Source: Pseudocoprococcus catus (GTDB lineage: Bacteria > Bacillota > Clostridia > Lachnospirales > Lachnospiraceae). Taken from it: a DNA stretch of 64,000 nucleotides. Below, one piece after another: positions 60,576-64,000 of this stretch. The stretch's first letter is position 1. Every line of letters begins with the position of its first letter. A program made the position numbers and the translations under genes. The notes under the pieces were generated by a model. The model ran no database searches. It was not told where the DNA came from and worked only from the letters and a program-made list of their open reading frames with translations. The stretch is from the NCBI RefSeq assembly GCF_019734885.1, contig NZ_JAAXCM010000039.1:46289-110288 (forward strand), in the 5' to 3' direction.

Positions 60576-61751
60576 ATGAAAGAATTAGAATTAAAATATG
60601 GCTGTAATCCGAATCAGAAACCATCCCGCATTTTTATGAATGAGGGGGAGCTTCCGATTACTGTTTTAAACGGACGTCCGGGATATATCAACTTTCTGGA
60701 TGCTTTCAATGGCTGGCAGCTGGTCAGTGAATTAAAGAGAGCAACAGGACTTCCGGCGGCAACTTCTTTTAAACATGTTTCCCCTGCTGGTGCAGCTGTT
60801 GGTCTGCCGTTAACTGACGTTGAGAGAAAGATTTACTGGGTCGATGATATGAGTGAACTGACACCTTTGGCCAATGCTTATGCCCGTGCCCGCGGTGCTG
60901 ACAGAATGTCATCTTTCGGTGATTTCATTTCCCTGTCGGATGTGTGCGATGTGGCAACTGCCAAATTAATCAAGCGTGAAGTTTCAGACGGTGTCATTGC
61001 ACCTGGCTATGAACCTGAGGCACTTGAGATGTTGAAGGCCAAGAAAAAAGGCAATTACAATGTCATCCAGATTGACCCGTCCTATCGTCCGGCACCTGTG
61101 GAACACAAGGAAGTATTCGGCATTACATTTGAACAGGGCAGAAATGCACTGGTTATTGACAAAGAGATGCTGAACAATATCGTTACTGAAAGCAAAGAAC
61201 TGCCGGAATCAGCCAAGATTGATCTGGTGATCGCGCTTATTACATTGAAATATACACAGTCTAATTCTGTATGCTATGCGAAGGGCGGACAGGCCATCGG
61301 TATCGGAGCCGGACAGCAGAGCCGTATCCATTGTACCCGTCTGGCAGGTCAGAAGGCAGATAACTGGTTCCTGCGTCAGAATCCAAAGGTATTGAACCTG
61401 CCGTTTAAAGAAAAAATCGGACGTGCCGACAGAGACAACGCCATTGATCTTTATATCGGTGATGAATACATGGATCTTCTGGCAGATGGTGAATGGGAGA
61501 GAACATTTACGGAAAAGCCGGAAGTATTTACCCGTGAAGAAAAGAGAGCATGGCTTGACAAACTTCAGGATGTAGCTCTTGGTTCAGATGCTTTCTTCCC
61601 GTTTGGAGATAATATTGAGAGAGCACATAAGAGCGGCGTGAAATATGTGGCTCAGCCGGGGGGCTCTGTCAGAGATGATCAGGTCATTGAAACCTGCAAT
61701 AAATATGGTATGACCATGTGCTTTACAGGCATCAGACTTTTCCATCACTAA
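60576..61751 (+). CDS. Stand-alone AICAR transformylase (C-terminal PurH domain)
   Basis: 391 residues, only the formyltransferase part of PurH: LKYGCNPNQKPSRIF, LPAATSFKHVSPAGAAVG (catalytic Lys-His), LKYTQSNSVCYAKGGQAIGI, GQQSRIHCTRLAG, DAFFPFGDNIERAHKSGV and AQPGGSVRDDQVIE. The usual 200-residue cyclohydrolase domain is absent. GGAGG lies 9 bases before the ATG. Together with the gene before it, it does the last two steps of IMP synthesis. Confidence 0.93.
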   Translation: MKELELKYGCNPNQKPSRIFMNEGELPITVLNGRPGYINFLDAFNGWQLVSELKRATGLPAATSFKHVSPAGAAVGLPLTDVERKIYWVDDMSELTPLANAYARARGADRMSSFGDFISLSDVCDVATAKLIKREVSDGVIAPGYEPEALEMLKAKKKGNYNVIQIDPSYRPAPVEHKEVFGITFEQGRNALVIDKEMLNNIVTESKELPESAKIDLVIALITLKYTQSNSVCYAKGGQAIGIGAGQQSRIHCTRLAGQKADNWFLRQNPKVLNLPFKEKIGRADRDNAIDLYIGDEYMDLLADGEWERTFTEKPEVFTREEKRAWLDKLQDVALGSDAFFPFGDNIERAHKSGVKYVAQPGGSVRDDQVIETCNKYGMTMCFTGIRLFHH

Positions 61752-61793
61752 TTAAAATACAGAAAATCATAGGATCATAGGTAGAAATTGAAA

Positions 61794-61842
61794 GAGACTG
61801 CTGTCAAAACAAAATGCAATTGTTTTGACGGTGGTCTTTTTT
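61794..61842 (+). terminator. Terminator of the purine pair
   Basis: AGACTGCTGTCAAAAC pairs with GTTTTGACGGTGGTCT, then TTTTT. Confidence 0.85.
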
Positions 61843-62004
61843 GGCATGGTATTTAAATTTAAAAACAGAAGAAGCAAAGAAACGGAAAAAGTTTAAAAAA
61901 TTTTTTAGGGTAAAATGTCGGTAGATTTTGTGATAAAAGCATATTTGAATGTGTTGGATGTCGATGAAGTTGTAGCTAGGGCGAAATTTGTCAACGGATG
62001 ATAT

Positions 62005-62033
62005 TTTACCGTGAAAAGCGGGCATGCTATACT
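62005..62033 (+). promoter_or_regulatory. Promoter of the tandem Uma2 gene
   Basis: -35 TTTACC, 17-base spacer, -10 TATACT, 66 bases before the ATG at 62100. The preceding 61843-62004 shows no feature. Confidence 0.6.
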
Positions 62034-62099
62034 CTTTTTAACGCATGTTGTAGATATTATTTGAACCTTGGGGGTAAACGGGGAAAGAGGGAGGTATTT

Positions 62100-63359
62100 A
62101 TGTTAAATCGTAACTTAAACGAAGAATTTGAGATATTTAAACGGAATGCGGCGGATAAGAGCATTAGCTGTGAGATTGTGGCAGGACATGTGGTACAGTC
62201 CGTGATGACGGGAGAAGACGGACATAAATTATGTTTCCTGCTGGGAACAATACTGGAAGATTATCTGATGATAAGAAAGAAACCGGATCAGGTATTATTT
62301 GGACCTGTTGATTTTAGATTAAATGAAAGCAATATTTTTCAGCCGGATCTGGCAGTGGTGGAACAGAGCGAAGTTTACCGAAATGGTGTGATCCGTGCTT
62401 CGGGCGCAGAGCAAATTCCAAAGTTTATTGTGGAAGTACTGTCAGACGGCAATGAAATCTATGATTGTCTGGATAAGGCGGTTATGTATGGCAAAAGCGG
62501 TGTCAAAGAATATTGGCTGATTGATTTGAAAGAGGAATTTATTTACACATATTCCTATAGAAATGGTTTTGATTATAGAAGATATTCTTTTGAGCAGAAT
62601 ATACGCAGTCGATGTTATCCGGGATTTGAATGCTGTATTTCGGATATTTTGTGGGAAGATGGCGGCAGTCTCAGGGAACTGGCATTGTTTTACCGCTTTA
62701 AGAAAGAAGTTTATCCTGAATCAGCGGTACAGCTGGTAGCCGAACAAAGCAGTACATATGGAAACCAATCCTCTGCCGAACAGCAGTATTCGGCAGATGC
62801 TTTTTATGAGTGGCTCAGCACCAGGAAGAATGTGCAGCAATACACATCAATGGTAGAGCTGCTGATGGGGAATATCAGGGAGACAGTGATGCCGGCTTAT
62901 CGCTATCAGAATATCCGCGGTAATATTTATTTTACAGTGAAAACATATTTGAAAATGAAGGGGCTGCCCTATCAGATGTGTTTTGCACCGATTGCAGTAG
63001 AATTGAAAAAGCTGGACATGCTGGATTCAGTGGTATCTCCGGATTTGTTTCTTATAGGAAGTGAAGAAATGATCTATGATCATATATATCGCGGCGTACC
63101 GGAGTGGATCATAGAGATAGTGACGCCAGCAACAGCGTCCCAGGATTATATTGATAAAGCACAACTGTATCAGTATCATGGTGTGAGAGAATATTGGATT
63201 GTCAACGACTGGAAAAGACAGGTAATGGTGGTCGGGTATCTCGATGAGAAAAACGAGGAAGGTGAGAATGTGGAGACAACGGTGTATCGGTTTGACGAGA
63301 AGATAATAGTGCATTCATTGCCGGGATTAGAGATGATTATGGATGAAGTACTTGAATAG
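62100..63359 (+). CDS. Tandem Uma2-family (DUF820, PD-(D/E)XK-like) protein
   Basis: 419 residues, two Uma2 domains in a row joined by a Ser/Gln-rich linker (about 225-245). Domain 1: FQPDLAVVE, KFIVEVLSDGNE, KAVMYGKSGVKEYWLIDL. Domain 2: SPDLFLIGSEE, EWIIEIVTPATASQD, KAQLYQYHGVREYWIVND. Both keep the PD...EhhS/T...K...Y...GV.EYW pattern of a restriction-nuclease-like core. RBS GGGAGG is 6 bases before the ATG; the frame back to 61998 is rejected. Uma2 proteins are abundant in cyanobacteria; role here is unknown. The next feature is the rRNA promoter. Confidence 0.87.
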   Translation: MLNRNLNEEFEIFKRNAADKSISCEIVAGHVVQSVMTGEDGHKLCFLLGTILEDYLMIRKKPDQVLFGPVDFRLNESNIFQPDLAVVEQSEVYRNGVIRASGAEQIPKFIVEVLSDGNEIYDCLDKAVMYGKSGVKEYWLIDLKEEFIYTYSYRNGFDYRRYSFEQNIRSRCYPGFECCISDILWEDGGSLRELALFYRFKKEVYPESAVQLVAEQSSTYGNQSSAEQQYSADAFYEWLSTRKNVQQYTSMVELLMGNIRETVMPAYRYQNIRGNIYFTVKTYLKMKGLPYQMCFAPIAVELKKLDMLDSVVSPDLFLIGSEEMIYDHIYRGVPEWIIEIVTPATASQDYIDKAQLYQYHGVREYWIVNDWKRQVMVVGYLDEKNEEGENVETTVYRFDEKIIVHSLPGLEMIMDEVLE

Positions 63360-63525
63360 CAGGTGGGGGAGTATTCCCCTGTCCGTTATTCAATCAGAAA
63401 TTAAAAACGACAATAAGAACAATATAGACACAACAATATATAATGTGCGTTAATATGGACGAAAAAACGCTTATACCTGCGATAGAAAGAAATTAAATAA
63501 ATTTATTAAAATATCAAAAAAACTG

Positions 63526-63554
63526 TTGACAATTTAAATCTGGGATGATATTAT
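63526..63554 (+). promoter_or_regulatory. rRNA operon promoter P1
   Basis: TTGACA (63526-63531), 17-base spacer, TATTAT (63549-63554). Confidence 0.85.
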
Positions 63555-63638
63555 ATACAAGCTGTCAGCGAGAACAACGCGAAACAGTACAAAATCAGTC
63601 AGATCAAAAAGAAATTTGAAAATAAATGAAAAAAGTTG

Positions 63639-63667
63639 TTGACAAACTTCTTCTGATTTGATAAAAT
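63639..63667 (+). promoter_or_regulatory. rRNA operon promoter P2
   Basis: TTGACA (63639-63644), 17-base spacer, TAAAAT (63662-63667). Tandem strong promoters are usual for rrn operons. Confidence 0.88.
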
Positions 63668-63673
63668 AGACAA

Positions 63674-63985
63674 GATGCTTCAAACGAGTGGCAACGAACT
63701 TTGATAATTGAACAACAAAACAATCCCGAAAATTTCCACGTTGATGATTTTTGACGCACGCGAGAGCGGGCGAAGCAGATGACAGACGGATGCCTGTGCT
63801 TGCACAGAGGCAGACGGGGTGGCAGATGCGAACAGACGCCGTTAGGCGTATGGCAGAAATTGACGTGACTGACAAAAACGAAGCTTTTGGAAGAAACGCA
63901 TCAACGTATGAGAAAATTTCAAATAAGAACACAAACCAAAGTAAAACGGGAAGAGATAACAGCTAGCTGTGAATCTTAACCAAAA
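63674..63985 (+). ncRNA. rRNA operon 5' leader
   Basis: Contains a boxA-like antitermination site ACTTTGATAATTGAACA (63697-63713). A structured palindromic block follows at about 63750-63870, with GCCTGTGCTTGCACAGAGGC and ACGCCGTTAGGCGT. Open frames here are chance. Confidence 0.7.
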
Positions 63986-64000
63986 TCAAACATGAGAGTT
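63986..64000 (+). rRNA. 16S rRNA, first bases only (cut by window end)
   Basis: The window ends in CATGAGAGTT, the usual beginning of clostridial 16S rRNA (ATGAGAGTTTGATCCTGGCTCAG). Promoters and boxA upstream agree. Confidence 0.85.

Noticed and set aside
63534..63966. Open frames on both strands in the rRNA leader
   Set aside because: They overlap two rRNA promoters and a structured leader; chance frames.

Overview
The window looks like chromosome from a low-to-mid G+C anaerobic Firmicute of the Lachnospiraceae/Clostridia type. The pointers are strong AGGAGG ribosome-binding sites, T-box and S-box leaders, sigma-A promoters, a 16S leader of clostridial type and many gut-Firmicute gene families. 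A lactate-to-propionyl-CoA (acrylate pathway) operon is present. That pathway is known from Anaerotignum (Clostridium) propionicum and from Coprococcus catus; placing this genome near C. catus is inference, not something the bases prove.

Layout. 0-2.8 kb: 3' part of a hybrid sensor kinase. 2.8-6.3 kb: a graveyard of broken genes (TPR protein, phage tail chaperone, MerR regulator, EtfA, acyl-CoA dehydrogenase) around one intact toxin-antitoxin pair. 6.3-12.7 kb: an orphan sugar/amino-acid-type ABC binding lipoprotein, a small HTH protein, a sodium:neurotransmitter-type symporter, a patatin phospholipase and a large HTH regulator. 12.9-20.0 kb: the acrylate operon pct - VOC epimerase-like - lcdC - lcdA - lcdB - lactate permease. 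20.1-23 kb: two HAD phosphatases and a helical protein. 23.1-29.7 kb: a three-gene cassette (degenerate PP2C-like protein, unknown acidic protein, 1437-residue kinase-TIR-membrane-beta-propeller protein). This is the best candidate for an undescribed system.

29.8-40.5 kb: cobalamin genes, namely a cbiJ-cbiE-cbiT fusion divergent from cbiA-cobT-cobU-cobS-cobU-like-cobC-cbiB-cbiP-cbiC. 40.6-51 kb: DNA polymerase IV, a shikimate-kinase-like protein, YfhO, MurA, an S-box leader plus metK, and a two-component pair. 51-57 kb: ECF sigma/anti-sigma, flavodoxin-like reductase, pseudouridine synthase, acetyltransferase, broken ATPase, a cation/proton antiporter behind a fluoride-type riboswitch, and a broken C26 peptidase. 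57.6-61.8 kb: T-box leader plus proS, then stand-alone IMP cyclohydrolase and AICAR transformylase. 62-64 kb: a tandem Uma2 protein, then tandem rRNA promoters and leader; the last bases are the first bases of a 16S rRNA gene.

Intergenic DNA is rich in structured repeats. Two elements share an identical 52-nt block ending in an extended -10. Two giant fold-back elements share a core motif. A MITE-like inverted repeat and several complex palindromes are also present. Regulation by RNA is prominent: SAM, tRNA-Pro and fluoride sensors are all visible. No CRISPR array, tRNA gene or intact transposase was seen.
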